A stretch of DNA of 63,887 bases. Origin: Gracilibacillus alcaliphilus. Its GTDB lineage: Bacteria > Bacillota > Bacilli > Bacillales > Amphibacillaceae. Below the pieces are notes generated by a model. That model saw only the letters and a list, made by a program, of their open reading frames with translations. It was not told the DNA's origin and did not search any database. The stretch is from the NCBI RefSeq assembly GCF_016909015.1, contig NZ_JAFBFA010000032.1:1-63887 (forward strand). The letters are read 5' to 3'. Below are positions 35,319 to 45,053 of the stretch, one piece after another. Numbering within the stretch: position 1 is the first letter of the stretch; each line of letters starts with the position of its first letter. A program made the position numbers and the translations under genes.

Positions 35319-36186
35319 GAGTGTGGTTCGTTTTGAAATCATCGCAAAGGTAGTGGAGCTTGGCAGCTTTACAGCAGCAGCGGAAACATTAAATATGACG
35401 CAATCAGCAGTCAGTCATGCAGTGGCAAGTTTAGAATCAGAATGGGGGGTATCTCTATTAATCCGCGATCGCAGAAAAGGGATAACCCTTACGGAGATTG
35501 GTCAACAAGTACTCCCTCATATTAGAGAGGTATTGAGAAGAATGGAAAGCATTTATCAAGAGATTGCATTAGCAACGAATCTTGAAACAGGCATTATCCG
35601 TATTGGTACATTTGCAAGTGCTTCCTCCTGTTTATTACCTAAATTGCTCGCCAAATTTCAGAAGAAACACCCTAATATCGAATTTAAGTTTTATGAAGGA
35701 ATATATGAAGAAATTAGCGAATGGCTGAATTCAGGCATTATTGATATTGGCTTTGTTGTCAAAGGAAAAACAGATCCGGGTTTTGACTTGGTTCCCTTGA
35801 TAACAGATGAGATGGTGGTAGCGTATCATCCAGAACACCGCTTTCAGATCAAAGAAGTGGTAGATATGGCTGATTTAATCGAGGAAGCTTTTATTATGCC
35901 GACAGGGATGTATCAATCACATGTAGAAACAATGTTTGAAGAGGCACAGATACAGCCGTCTATCCGTTTTGAAGTGCATGACCGTACAACGATTGCGAAT
36001 ATGGTACAGGAAGGGCTTGGTGTTACGATTGGTCCAGAACTGTTTTTAAAGACACAGCAAAACATAAAAATTAGTAAATTAAATAGGAAAAATAACCGTG
36101 AAGTTGCGCTTGCCTGCCAATCAATCACGAATGCCTCACCTGCAGTAAAGGAATTTCTTCATGTGGCAAAAGATGTTTTCGAATAA
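35317..36186 (+). CDS. LysR-family regulator
   Basis: A 289-residue LysR protein. The N-terminal HTH (FTAAAETLNMTQSAVSHAVASLE) and the substrate-binding-like effector domain (from about residue 90: IRIGTFASASSCLLP) are complete. It is divergent from the MFS gene at 33906 and probably regulates it. The start has an odd spacing from its ribosome site (see the 35303 palindrome). Confidence 0.9.
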   Translation: MSVVRFEIIAKVVELGSFTAAAETLNMTQSAVSHAVASLESEWGVSLLIRDRRKGITLTEIGQQVLPHIREVLRRMESIYQEIALATNLETGIIRIGTFASASSCLLPKLLAKFQKKHPNIEFKFYEGIYEEISEWLNSGIIDIGFVVKGKTDPGFDLVPLITDEMVVAYHPEHRFQIKEVVDMADLIEEAFIMPTGMYQSHVETMFEEAQIQPSIRFEVHDRTTIANMVQEGLGVTIGPELFLKTQQNIKISKLNRKNNREVALACQSITNASPAVKEFLHVAKDVFE

Positions 36187-36193
36187 ACATTAA

Positions 36194-36232
36194 AATACCA
36201 AATTACTCTTGTTGTGAGTAACTTGGTATTTT
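36194..36232. terminator. Terminator after the LysR gene
   Basis: AATACCAAATTACTC and GAGTAACTTGGTATT arms followed by T residues; also A-rich on the left, so it may act on both strands. Confidence 0.8.
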
Positions 36233-36329
36233 TAAGTTGCCAAGTTTTATTGGTGAATGGACCAGATATGAAACTTTCTGTTCAAAGATAGCGCCAGCTG
36301 ATACTTTTAAGAAGGAGAGCAATGTCATA

Positions 36330-36971
36330 TTACATAAAGCTTGCCGATATTAGAAAAATAGCTAAGCCATGAGTTATGGAAGCAGGAATTAATCCATATC
36401 TCTCGAAAATAATGGCGCAAATTATACCTTCATACAGGGTAAAAACTAATATCCAGATACCTAAGTTAGTTACTGTAATAGCTAAAAATGTATGACCTAT
36501 AGCAAAAAATAAACCTGATAATAAAATAGAACGAATTTTCCCAACTTTTTCTTTCATAAAGCTTTGAAAAAGCCCTCTAAAAAGAACTTCTTCTAAAAAA
36601 TTTCCGAAAAGTGCAAATAACAATAGAGAAAACCAGAGAGAAGGAGGAAATAATCCCCCTCTTTCTTCTATAGGTATAAAAAGGTATGGAATCATAAATG
36701 GCACAGCTACTAAAATAGCAGCAATTATTGCCATGAGGACAGCCTTTACTTTATGCTGATTGGTAAACCAGTTCATTTGTGCTGCATGAGAACGGCAGAT
36801 AACTAGAGCTAAAAATAGAGAAAAGAAAGCTAATGTTGTTAGAATAAAAATATCATCAATGAATCGCAGCCAGATTATATTTCTTTCTACTCCAAATTCC
36901 CATAGCCCTAAAGGCGTCATCGCGTCTCTCATTAAAATAAAACCAAATATTAGTAACATGATTTTTAACAA
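36330..36971 (-). CDS. CPBP-family intramembrane metalloprotease
   Basis: A 213-residue polytopic protein. The CPBP (Abi/CAAX) motifs are EEVLFRGLF near residue 125 and GHTFLA near residue 155, the Glu and His residues expected to bind catalytic zinc. Members modify prenylated or bacteriocin-type substrates or give bacteriocin self-protection. It stands alone. The TTG at 36971 or an ATG at 36959 could be the start; neither ribosome site is clear. Confidence 0.85.
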   Translation of the reverse strand: MLKIMLLIFGFILMRDAMTPLGLWEFGVERNIIWLRFIDDIFILTTLAFFSLFLALVICRSHAAQMNWFTNQHKVKAVLMAIIAAILVAVPFMIPYLFIPIEERGGLFPPSLWFSLLLFALFGNFLEEVLFRGLFQSFMKEKVGKIRSILLSGLFFAIGHTFLAITVTNLGIWILVFTLYEGIICAIIFERYGLIPASITHGLAIFLISASFM

Positions 36972-37013
36972 CGGCCTCTGAACTTCCCTATATCATGGCT
37001 GGATTGAAGGAAC

Positions 37014-37062
37014 ATCATAAAAAAACGCACCACTTGTTCGTTAAAGATACCGAGTGGTGCGT
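37014..37062 (-). terminator. Terminator for the MFS gene at 37145
   Basis: ACGCACCACT and AGTGGTGCGT arms; the A-rich left flank gives a T run in the minus-strand transcript. Confidence 0.85.
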
Positions 37063-37144
37063 TTGTCTGTTCATCCAAACCAATGTACAGAAATTATATT
37101 ACTTTCCAAAAAGAAGAACAGCTTTGACATGGAATCTTGCAAGC

Positions 37145-38578
37145 TTATTGTTTTGCCTGTTCTTTTGCCATTTTCCATAGCAGAATCGCTGAAATCAAAG
37201 AAGCGATAAGATTGTAAAACATCGAACTGGCAAAAGCGGAAGCATAAAGCCCGCTCTGAGTTTCTCCTCCAGTAGCATTAGCAATAACACCGCCAAAAAG
37301 TATACTTACTGCTGCCAGACCAATGGCTGCCCCGACCTGTTGCAAAGTAGAAATAATCCCCGAGGCCATCCCTGCTTTGTTTTCTTCTACAAATCCTAAT
37401 ACAAGATTTAAGAGCGGTGTCATGACTAATCCTTGGCCAACCCCTACAAAAATAAGTGCAGTGATTAAGTGAGTGGCAACTAAGTCGCCTCCTGCCATCC
37501 ATACTTGCCCGATTAATACGGCAAAAGAGAATGTATAAAAAACGGCACCCCCAAAAATTGTCTTCGTTCCAAAGCATTCTACCAGGCGAGGAGCTGCCAT
37601 AGATGCTGCGGTAAATCCGATACTGCAAGGGACAAAAAGAAGTCCCGAGGAAAGCGGGCTTAATCCCAGCCCTGTTTGTACCAATAGTGCATAGGATAGG
37701 AAAAAGACAGACGAAGTAGAATAAATGAGTAATACCAGACTGCCGCCCATATTAAAGCGGGATTGCCGTAATAGTATCGTGTCTATCAGCGGCTGTTGAT
37801 TGGCAATTCGACGTTTTTCTTGATGTTTCCAAAAACCAAATAATATCAAGGTAGAAGCTGCTAGTGATAGAAAGCTCCATATCGTCCAGCCATGATTTTG
37901 TGACTCAATGAGCGGAAAAAGGAATAAAACCAACCCTAGACTGACAATGATCACGCCAGACCAATCAAGTAAAGGACGCTCTGGAGCATGGGATTCAGGA
38001 ATGAACCGTGCTAGAATAATGGAGAAAATTCCGATCGGAATATTAATTAAGAAAATCATACGCCAGCCAAGTCCCCCAAAATCTGCTTCTACGATAAAAC
38101 CACCAAGGACTTGACCTGCAATAGCAGCGAGACCTAACACCATACCAAGCAAGCTGAAAGCAATTCCTCTTTCACGACCTGTGAAATTGACTCGGATCGA
38201 AGAATAGATTTGCGGCTGCATCATCGCTGCGGTCAATCCTTGAAGAACTCTGGAAATGATAAGCATGTCCGGGTTAACTGCTAATCCGCATAATGCCGAT
38301 GTAATGGTGAAGCCAAGCATACCTACGATAAACAGACGTCTGCGCCCAAAACGATCGCCAAGCCTTCCGCCCATAATCAAGAGTACGGCAAAGCCAAGCT
38401 CATAGCCTGCCACAATAAACGCGACTTGTGAAAAAGTTGCCCCCAAATCTCCTTGTATGCTCGGAATGGCGACATTTACGACAAAGAGATCAAAAATAGT
38501 GATAAAACCAGCTAACAGAAGAATAAATAAACCTAATAATGTAGCCGGTTTAGATAATGTTGGATATTTTTCTTTCAA
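37145..38578 (-). CDS. MFS multidrug efflux transporter, DHA2 (14-helix) type
   Basis: A 477-residue exporter with about 14 helices. Family motifs are FDLFVVNVAIPSIQGDLG, the loop 2-3 motif GGRLGDRFGRRRLF and motif C-like GQVLGGFIVE. The start is TTG with GGGAGGAG six bases upstream. Divergent from a LysR gene, so probably under its control. Substrates unknown. Confidence 0.9.
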   Translation of the reverse strand: MKEKYPTLSKPATLLGLFILLLAGFITIFDLFVVNVAIPSIQGDLGATFSQVAFIVAGYELGFAVLLIMGGRLGDRFGRRRLFIVGMLGFTITSALCGLAVNPDMLIISRVLQGLTAAMMQPQIYSSIRVNFTGRERGIAFSLLGMVLGLAAIAGQVLGGFIVEADFGGLGWRMIFLINIPIGIFSIILARFIPESHAPERPLLDWSGVIIVSLGLVLFLFPLIESQNHGWTIWSFLSLAASTLILFGFWKHQEKRRIANQQPLIDTILLRQSRFNMGGSLVLLIYSTSSVFFLSYALLVQTGLGLSPLSSGLLFVPCSIGFTAASMAAPRLVECFGTKTIFGGAVFYTFSFAVLIGQVWMAGGDLVATHLITALIFVGVGQGLVMTPLLNLVLGFVEENKAGMASGIISTLQQVGAAIGLAAVSILFGGVIANATGGETQSGLYASAFASSMFYNLIASLISAILLWKMAKEQAKQ

Positions 38579-38743
38579 TCTAAACTCCTCCCTTTTTTCC
38601 TATCTTTTTTTGATCCTTTATGCTTTCCCCCTTTTCAACAGAACTCCATTTGATTATACTGATACTTAAATGTTTAATAAAACGAATGTTTTAAAAGTTA
38701 TAATTTAATATTATTAAACTATCACAGAAGGGGAGGATAGATT

Positions 38744-39607
38744 ATGGAGCTGCGCCATTTAATCACATTTAAAACCATTGTTGAAAAAGGAGGGTTTAAG
38801 CGTGCTGCCGAATACCTTGATTATTCACAGTCTTCTGTTACCGTCCATGTGAAGGAATTAGAAGAAGAATTGGGTAAACCTCTGTTTGACCGTATCGGCC
38901 GCAAAGTTTTTCTGACTAATTATGGGACACAGTTTCATCCATATGCTATTAAAATAGTGGATTTGTACAAAGAAGCAACAGAAAGCATGAATTTGGATGA
39001 CATACCAAAAGGAAATCTGATTATTGGCGTGACAGAAATTTTTTCCCAATACAGAATCCCGTCCTTGCTGATGGAATACAAAAAAAGATATCCTGATGTA
39101 AAGCTGTCTTTACGATCACTTGAAAACAGGGATATTTCCACTGCGCTTCGGAATGGTCAGATTGATATGGCTTTGGTATTAGAAAGAAGTGACTGGTTTG
39201 ATAAAGAACTATCAATGGAAAAAATAAAAGAAGAAGCGGTGGTTCTGGTTCGGCCCATCCATCAAGAGGATACGGAAAATACGATCCTAGTTACGGAAGA
39301 CAGCTGCAGCTATAAAAGCATGCTGGAGACTTATGTACAGGAAAAACAAATCGAGGTAAAGAATGTATTAAACTTTTCAAGCTTAGAAGCGATTAAACAA
39401 TGTGTGCTGTCAGGCCTAGGCTTTTCCATTTTACCTTACTTTTCAGTGGAAAAGGAAATAGAAGCAAAGCAGATTCATGGTGAATGGATGCAGTTAAATC
39501 ATACAGGAAATGCTACTTTTATGGTGTATCATAAAAATAAACAACTTTCTTCTGCTATAAAAGCTATGGTTTCATTGATTAAAGAACATCGTCTTTCTTG
39601 GGATTAA
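38744..39607 (+). CDS. LysR-family regulator
   Basis: A 287-residue LysR protein with HTH (GFKRAAEYLDYSQSSVTVHVKELE) and effector domain (from about residue 90: LIIGVTEIFSQYRIPSLL). GGGGAGGA precedes the ATG. It is divergent from the DHA2 exporter; the AT-rich 165 bp between them would contain the shared control region. Confidence 0.9.
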   Translation: MELRHLITFKTIVEKGGFKRAAEYLDYSQSSVTVHVKELEEELGKPLFDRIGRKVFLTNYGTQFHPYAIKIVDLYKEATESMNLDDIPKGNLIIGVTEIFSQYRIPSLLMEYKKRYPDVKLSLRSLENRDISTALRNGQIDMALVLERSDWFDKELSMEKIKEEAVVLVRPIHQEDTENTILVTEDSCSYKSMLETYVQEKQIEVKNVLNFSSLEAIKQCVLSGLGFSILPYFSVEKEIEAKQIHGEWMQLNHTGNATFMVYHKNKQLSSAIKAMVSLIKEHRLSWD

Positions 39608-39696
39608 TCAAGAGAAGAATGATATAGACTTGTGTGTATGGATGAAGACTCTGATCATAAAGTCCGCGCACTCCTCACGTTTTCATTATAAAAACC

Positions 39697-39731
39697 AGAG
39701 ATAATTGATTCATTAACTGCTGATTATCTCT
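39697..39731. terminator. Bidirectional terminator
   Basis: AGAGATAAT and ATTATCTCT arms, flanked by A and T tracts, between convergent LysR and flavodoxin-fold genes. Confidence 0.7.
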
Positions 39732-39782
39732 GATTTTTATAATAGTCGTGTTTACTAGTAGAGGTTAGTTTTGCATACACAC

Positions 39783-40343
39783 TTATAGATTATTTAAAAA
39801 CGTTAGATATGCTTTCGTATTGCGTTCTAATTCATTTTCCGCCGGCAGTAATGCTTCTTCTTCTGTACCGCCTGGCTTTTTTTCTTCTCCATAAAAGGCA
39901 TGAATGGATCGATAATCAGCTTGACAATAGAGGAGGGTCGTTTTAAATGGAAGCAGAATCTGCTCTAATGGATGACCATATCGTCCATCTTCACTGTAAT
40001 CACTTGCTCTAATCCCAGCTGAAACAGCTAAAGCAATTTTCTTGTTTTTTAATTTGTCTCCGCCATTGGAACCATAGGCCCAACCATAATCAAAGACTTC
40101 ATCAAGCCATTTCTTCAGAAGTGATGGACAGTTAAACCATTGAATCGGAAATTGCAGGACGAGCTGATCATGGGATTCAATTAAATATCTTTCTTTTTCT
40201 GCAACTATCTTTTCGGATGGGTAGGCTTGATATAATTCGTGTATCGTATAATCCTCAGGATATTGTTCTAGTTCTTCTATCCAGCGTTTATTGACGACTG
40301 ATGTTTCTATATTTGGATGTGCGACTACAACAAGTGTCTTCAT
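39783..40343 (-). CDS. NAD(P)H-quinone oxidoreductase, KefF/MdaB-like flavodoxin fold
   Basis: About 186 residues. The N terminus VVVAHPNIETSVVNKRW is the FMN phosphate-binding segment, QFPIQWFNCPSLLKKWLDEVFDYGWAYG the central signature and AVSAGIRASDY the flavin loop. These two-electron reductases detoxify quinones. The ATG at 40343 begins the conserved region, with AAGGAGG 11 bp upstream. It stands alone. Confidence 0.88.
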   Translation of the reverse strand: MKTLVVVAHPNIETSVVNKRWIEELEQYPEDYTIHELYQAYPSEKIVAEKERYLIESHDQLVLQFPIQWFNCPSLLKKWLDEVFDYGWAYGSNGGDKLKNKKIALAVSAGIRASDYSEDGRYGHPLEQILLPFKTTLLYCQADYRSIHAFYGEEKKPGGTEEEALLPAENELERNTKAYLTFLNNL

Positions 40344-40993
40344 ATGATATGTATCCTCCTTCAAATATCTTTCTATTTGAGTATAGGATAGAAACTTGTA
40401 GTATGTAAGTACGCACTTTTAGGTTAGATACTGATGTAAAGGTAAGTGTCTCTAAAAAGTAGATATCTCGCAAATATAAATGTAATGCTTTCTCAATGAA
40501 AATAGGCAAGCACTCTTTTTTAAGATGAAAAGTATGTTGTCTGAGCAGTGAGTTGCAGTGCTTCGTGTTGTTTGAATGTCTGCATATAATAGGCTTATCA
40601 GGTTGTGTATCATTTTATCAAAAGTGGTTACATTAAGATAGGAATGCATTTTCTGACAAATCGAAAAAACATGGTAGCATTCATGGATTTCACATGTTAT
40701 ACTTACGTTGGAAATCAACAGATAAGGGTAATAGAAGTCTAATATATAGGTTGTTAACATATACAGTTACTTCAAAATAAAAACTCTTTTTAGCTGGATT
40801 TCATGATACATAATTCCTGTCTTTTGGTTAATAACCGATTGTTTTCCTGCCTTATGAGAAGGGCAGAATGGGGAATGTTTAGTGTCAGCAAAAAGAAGGA
40901 AAGAGAAGAGAGAGGATTAACCTAAAATGGACTCTCCTGCTCTACAATACGATGGAGTCCCTTAGGGTACATATTCATCAAGGAGGGAATGTA
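40344..40993. other. Intergenic region, no gene seen
   Basis: About 650 bp between divergent genes. A 102-codon minus frame at 40452-40760 lacks a ribosome site and has a low-complexity, Tyr/Cys/Ile-rich product, so I do not call it. Confidence 0.45.
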
Positions 40994-41659
40994 ATGAAGC
41001 TTTTTCAAGTAAGAAAAGGGCAATTTGTTTTTTTCGAAAATGAATTGCATAAAGTCTATTCAGTAAAACCAATGTTTAAAAAATCTGTCCATATGTATCG
41101 CTTGAAAGATATGAAACAGGTATTAGCAACAGCAGGAGAGATTAATTTTTATCGACCTAAACACAATGATACATTTATCTTTTATGGGAAAAGGTATACG
41201 ATTGACCAATATGCGAAAGCAGCAGAAGGGGACTATATTTTGATTGTCAAACCGACCCCTGATTTTCTGGATCATTATTCTTTAAATGAAATTGAAAAAG
41301 TGAAAAAAATAGAGAATGGGAATGTTATTACAACACGTGATAACGGTGTGAAGTATACTGAATATGTTGTAATGGTTCCAGGAAAAGCAGAAGCAAGTCA
41401 GGAGATTGCGTACTTTGATAAAAATCTTGTACCAGAAGAACAGCAATTGCTTGATGAGTCCATCTCTTATTTAGCAGAGAATGATGAAACGCTTAAGCCG
41501 ACTGTCGGCGATATTTATTTAGATGTGCATAACGATATGCGTGCAATGATTGTGGCCATGTCAGATGATGAAGTTATCTTTGGCCATGGTGTTCGTGTAC
41601 ATGTCGCTGAGTTATTAGATGAAACAAGATATGAATTAATTTACCAATTTGAAGAGTAA
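40994..41659 (+). CDS. Conserved hypothetical cytoplasmic protein
   Basis: A 221-residue soluble protein starting at an ATG after AAGGAGG. It begins KLFQVRKGQFVFFENELHKVYSVKP and has beta-rich, tandem-like halves (KHNDTFIFYGKRYTID; TVGDIYLDVHNDMRAMIVAMSDDEVIFGHG), reminiscent of small barrel domains. I do not recognise the family or function. A strong terminator follows. Confidence 0.7.
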   Translation: MKLFQVRKGQFVFFENELHKVYSVKPMFKKSVHMYRLKDMKQVLATAGEINFYRPKHNDTFIFYGKRYTIDQYAKAAEGDYILIVKPTPDFLDHYSLNEIEKVKKIENGNVITTRDNGVKYTEYVVMVPGKAEASQEIAYFDKNLVPEEQQLLDESISYLAENDETLKPTVGDIYLDVHNDMRAMIVAMSDDEVIFGHGVRVHVAELLDETRYELIYQFEE

Positions 41660-41761
41660 TAAAAAAGGTACGTGTCCGTCTGCTACAGCAACATTCTCTT
41701 GTTATACTGGCCTTGTCTATTTTTGAATTGTCAATAATTAAATTAAATAGGAATATTCTTG

Positions 41762-41801
41762 AAAAGAAGTGTTTTCTCTATTAGGGAGGAATACTTCTTT
41801 T
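41762..41801 (+). terminator. Terminator after the 40994 gene
   Basis: AAAAGAAGT and ACTTCTTTT arms with a partly paired interior, followed by ATTTT. Confidence 0.7.
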
Positions 41802-41976
41802 ATTTTGCTGCTGGCTAGTCCTTGATTCTATTGGGGGAGTTTTAGTTTTAGATCATAGTTTGGATTTCTCCTTTTGCCTGTGGGCATTTGTCACTTGGCA
41901 TATCTCTACAATGTCTTTTTCTTCTGTACGAGAAGATTAGGCAATCATTTGCGAATAAACTCTATCAACAACACAT

Positions 41977-41998
41977 TGGGTGAGCAAATGCTCACCCA
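41977..41998. terminator. Hairpin downstream of the HelD gene
   Basis: TGGGTGAGC and GCTCACCCA with an AAAT loop, 27 bp beyond the helicase stop on the minus strand. The T run is weak, so termination is uncertain. Confidence 0.5.
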
Positions 41999-42024
41999 GA
42001 GAAAACTCTACCTCTTCCAAAAGG

Positions 42025-44064
42025 CTATTTGCTTGTAATCAATTTGGACGGTGTTCCACAGTAAATCACCGATAAATGATGAAGTGCTCTTGTACAGCCG
42101 ACATATAATAATTTGGCCGCTTGTTCTGTAGTTGGATAAGATGCCTCGTCGACATCAACCATTAGCACCGAATCGAACTCTAACCCTTTGGATACATAGA
42201 CAGGTAACAAGGAGATTCCTCCTTCATATGTTTTATCTTCGGTTGTCATCATGTTTAATTCGGGAAACACGCTTTTTAATGAAGGGTAAATCTCATGACA
42301 TGCCGCTTCTGATCTGAAAATAACAGCAATCGTATGCATATCCTGATCCTTCATTTGCTGAATCCAGTTAATTACCCTGTCTTTTTTAGCCTCCGCGTCT
42401 ACTTGCTGGAGATTTACCTCTTCGCCACTTCGAAAAATCGGCTCTGCATAACCAGGACGATTCGTAAGATGGCTTAGAATCGTGTTAGAAAATGCAATAA
42501 TCTCATAGGTGGAACGATAACTTTTCGTGATTTCGAAAAACTTAGAACGCGATGAACCAAAGAGATCGATAAAACTTTGCCATTGCTCAATTCCTTCATC
42601 ACTATGGATACCTTGCGCCAAGTCTCCTAAGATAGTGAATGAACTTCTTTTTGTACGAACATGTAAAACGGCCACTTGATAGGGAGAGAAATCTTGTGCT
42701 TCGTCAATCACCACATGATCGAACCGTTCTTCCTTCTCGATTCCAAACCAATAGTCATGAATATCTAGTAAAGGAGCTAAGTCATCTAAGGCTATTTTTT
42801 GCTTTGGCGGCAACATATCTGCTTTGCCCATTCTCTTTAAGATTTCTGCATAAAGATCATAAGGTTTTCTTTTTTTCCATTTGCGCAAATATTTTCTCAG
42901 TTCTTTTTTACCTTCCTTCTGAGCTTGTGCCTGTTCTTTTTTGTCTTCATACATTTTTGCCTCTATTTCCACCCAACGTGTTAGTTTCGCCTTAAGTCGT
43001 TCAAATTTCTTAGTTGCTGCGTTATCCTTAAAATCTATTTCGATCCAGTTTTTAATTTTTTCGAGTGGAACTCCTTGTTTATTTTCCCAAGGTACAAAAT
43101 CCTCTTCTGGCAGCCAGTCTTTCTCTAATTGTAACAATTGCTTTCTTATTTGCTGTTGAAAGGCTAGTGTTCCTTTCCAGTTATCCTGATGAACCATGGT
43201 TGACTCGAAAAAAGCCTTTCTTCTTTCACTAAGCGATTCCAGCTGACAATCTGGATCATCGATAATCGTCATCACCCATTGAGGAAAGGTAGTTTGCACA
43301 ATATCTCCAACACCCAATTCAGGCAGCACTTGTGAAATATAATCAAGAAAAATAGTATTAGGTGCAAAAATAATCATGCGATGTGCCGTTAATTGTTCTC
43401 GATATTCATATAACAGATAAGCAAGTCGATGAAGGGCAACAGTCGTTTTTCCGCTGCCTGCAACCCCTTGGATAATCACAGCTTGATGTAATGGGTGACG
43501 AATAATTTCATTTTGCTCTCCTTGAATAGTAGCGACAATATCGCGAAGTCGATTATCTTTCTGATCTCCTAATTTGTATAATAGAAATTCATCGGCTCCC
43601 GATAGTTCCTGTTCTCCGCGAATATAACGGTCTACTACTCTTTGCAGCTTTTGGTCATAGATGGCAATATTTCTTTTTAAATAAATTTCACCTTCGACTA
43701 GCCCGTCAGGCGATCGATAGTATACGTCATCCTCACCTCCATTAAAACCGTAGAACAAACTGGCGATTGGTGCACGCCAATCTGTAATGAGAACATTGCC
43801 GGTTTTCTCATCGAAAACACCGGCTTTTCCGATATAAGTTGTTGTTACCTCGTTTTTTTCTTCTGCTTGAAAGTCAAGCCGTTCGAAATAAGGCTCTTTT
43901 TTAGCGATCGTTAAGGACTCTCTTAACCGCCTTCGACTATCTTCTAATACTTTTTCGTTAAAATCATCGCCGCGATATTCTGGGATAGAAGCTAAACGTT
44001 CATATTGTTTGTTAATCACAGCTAGTGTGTTGTTTAATACTTCTTTTTCTTCATCAAATGGCAC
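42025..44064 (-). CDS. helD: HelD-like UvrD/Rep-family helicase, RNA polymerase recycling factor
   Basis: A 679-residue superfamily 1 ATPase. Walker A is GVAGSGKTTVALHRL near residue 203, motif II IDEAQDFSPYQ near residue 455, motif IV-VI elements ITKSYRST and LYVGCTRALHHL. HelD displaces nucleic acid from stalled RNA polymerase. The family is about 770 residues in B. subtilis; the N-terminal coiled arm seems shorter here, since the protein begins close to NKQYERLASIPEYRGDD. The start is GTG with AAGGAGGG nine bases upstream. Confidence 0.88.
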   Translation of the reverse strand: MPFDEEKEVLNNTLAVINKQYERLASIPEYRGDDFNEKVLEDSRRRLRESLTIAKKEPYFERLDFQAEEKNEVTTTYIGKAGVFDEKTGNVLITDWRAPIASLFYGFNGGEDDVYYRSPDGLVEGEIYLKRNIAIYDQKLQRVVDRYIRGEQELSGADEFLLYKLGDQKDNRLRDIVATIQGEQNEIIRHPLHQAVIIQGVAGSGKTTVALHRLAYLLYEYREQLTAHRMIIFAPNTIFLDYISQVLPELGVGDIVQTTFPQWVMTIIDDPDCQLESLSERRKAFFESTMVHQDNWKGTLAFQQQIRKQLLQLEKDWLPEEDFVPWENKQGVPLEKIKNWIEIDFKDNAATKKFERLKAKLTRWVEIEAKMYEDKKEQAQAQKEGKKELRKYLRKWKKRKPYDLYAEILKRMGKADMLPPKQKIALDDLAPLLDIHDYWFGIEKEERFDHVVIDEAQDFSPYQVAVLHVRTKRSSFTILGDLAQGIHSDEGIEQWQSFIDLFGSSRSKFFEITKSYRSTYEIIAFSNTILSHLTNRPGYAEPIFRSGEEVNLQQVDAEAKKDRVINWIQQMKDQDMHTIAVIFRSEAACHEIYPSLKSVFPELNMMTTEDKTYEGGISLLPVYVSKGLEFDSVLMVDVDEASYPTTEQAAKLLYVGCTRALHHLSVIYCGTPSKLITSK

Positions 44065-44380
44065 TACAAATCCCTCCTTAACAGAATGTCTCGTTATTTT
44101 ATCAATTAAATTCAGAAAATTGTAGACTTATATTTAAAATTTAGGTATACTACTAAATACACAAGTGTCGAAAATAAAATTACATTTAATGGAAACGCTC
44201 CTTGGAAATTATCTCTCAAGGTGTGTTTTTTTATTTGTATAAATTAACCAAGAGGTAGCTGCAACATAAAAGCGCTTATTTCTTTATTTTTTTAAAAAAT
44301 GTGAAGTTGACTTCTCATATTTTGTTTGATATTATGAAATGTGAAGTTAACTTCACATTATAGGAGAAAAGGGAGATGTC
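44065..44380. other. Intergenic region between HelD and XRE genes
   Basis: Contains an orphan hairpin near 44195-44227 (CGCTCCTTG and CAAGGTGTG, then T7) facing the plus strand, and the XRE promoter/operators at 44299-44358. Confidence 0.5.
44299..44358 (+). promoter_or_regulatory. XRE promoter with two palindromic operators
   Basis: TTGACT (44307-44312), 17-bp spacer, TATTAT (44330-44335). Operator 2, ATGTGAAGTTAACTTCACAT (44339-44358), is a perfect 20-bp palindrome at the start of transcription. Operator 1 (44299-44318) is the same with two changes and covers the -35 box. Centres are 40 bp apart, about four helical turns. Confidence 0.85.
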
Positions 44381-44590
44381 ATGATTGTTATCAATCGAGT
44401 TCAGATTTACAGAAAACAACAAAAGATGACGCAAGAAGTATTGGCAAATAAGGTCGGTGTATCCAGAAAAACAATTGTTTCTTTGGAAAAGGGGAATTAT
44501 ACGCCATCATTATTATTAGCACTGCAGATTGCTAAGGTGTTAGAAACAGATATTCATACCTTATTTTATTTAGGAGAGGAGTCATCATGA
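44381..44590 (+). CDS. Small XRE-family repressor
   Basis: A 69-residue Cro/CI-type HTH protein (KMTQEVLANKVGVSRKTIVSLEKGNYTPSLLLALQIAKVL), ending EDIHTLF-like as ETDIHTLFYL. The ATG follows GGGAG. Two palindromes overlap its promoter, which implies autorepression. It is coupled to a small membrane protein gene one base downstream, a common pair in Firmicutes where the XRE protein controls its membrane partner. Confidence 0.9.
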   Translation: MIVINRVQIYRKQQKMTQEVLANKVGVSRKTIVSLEKGNYTPSLLLALQIAKVLETDIHTLFYLGEESS

Positions 44591-44591
44591 G

Positions 44592-45053
44592 ATGAAAAAA
44601 ATTATATTTGAACAAGTCGGAAATATAATTCTGGTACTTTTGCTGATGGTTGCGATGGTTCAATCGGTTTATTCGGCTCATATAGAGGTAAACTCGCCAT
44701 CCATCTCGTTTGAACTTGGCCTCTTTTGGCTGTTATTTTTGATTTGGATGGTAATCTTTATCATGTTCAGATTCTTATATGGAAAAAAGAATAAGGCGTA
44801 CGATACAAAAAAAGGAGAGTTTAGTGCAGAAGATGAGCGTGAGGAACTAATCTCGAAAAAAGCAACTGTGATTACTTATAAAATGATGATTACTCTATTA
44901 ATTATTCTTCTTTTTCTCTGTTTTGGCCTAAGTTTACTTCTTGCTGATATCAAACTATTTCAAACGATAATTATCGTAGCTATTGGAATCAGTCTCATAG
45001 TGGGATTTATCACGTATCTCCTGGCTTGGATTAGATTCGATATTACAATATAG
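44592..45053 (+). CDS. Small membrane protein, DUF2178-like
   Basis: A 153-residue protein with four hydrophobic helices (about residues 8-28, 40-60, 95-115, 122-145). Between helices 2 and 3 lies a charged loop with FSAEDEREELISKKAT, a feature of DUF2178-like proteins paired with XRE regulators. Function unknown. It starts one base after the XRE stop. Confidence 0.8.
   Translation: MKKIIFEQVGNIILVLLLMVAMVQSVYSAHIEVNSPSISFELGLFWLLFLIWMVIFIMFRFLYGKKNKAYDTKKGEFSAEDEREELISKKATVITYKMMITLLIILLFLCFGLSLLLADIKLFQTIIIVAIGISLIVGFITYLLAWIRFDITI

Noticed and set aside
40452..40760. A 102-codon minus-strand open frame
   Set aside because: No ribosome site, atypical composition and no recognisable motif; it lies in an AT-rich intergenic region.
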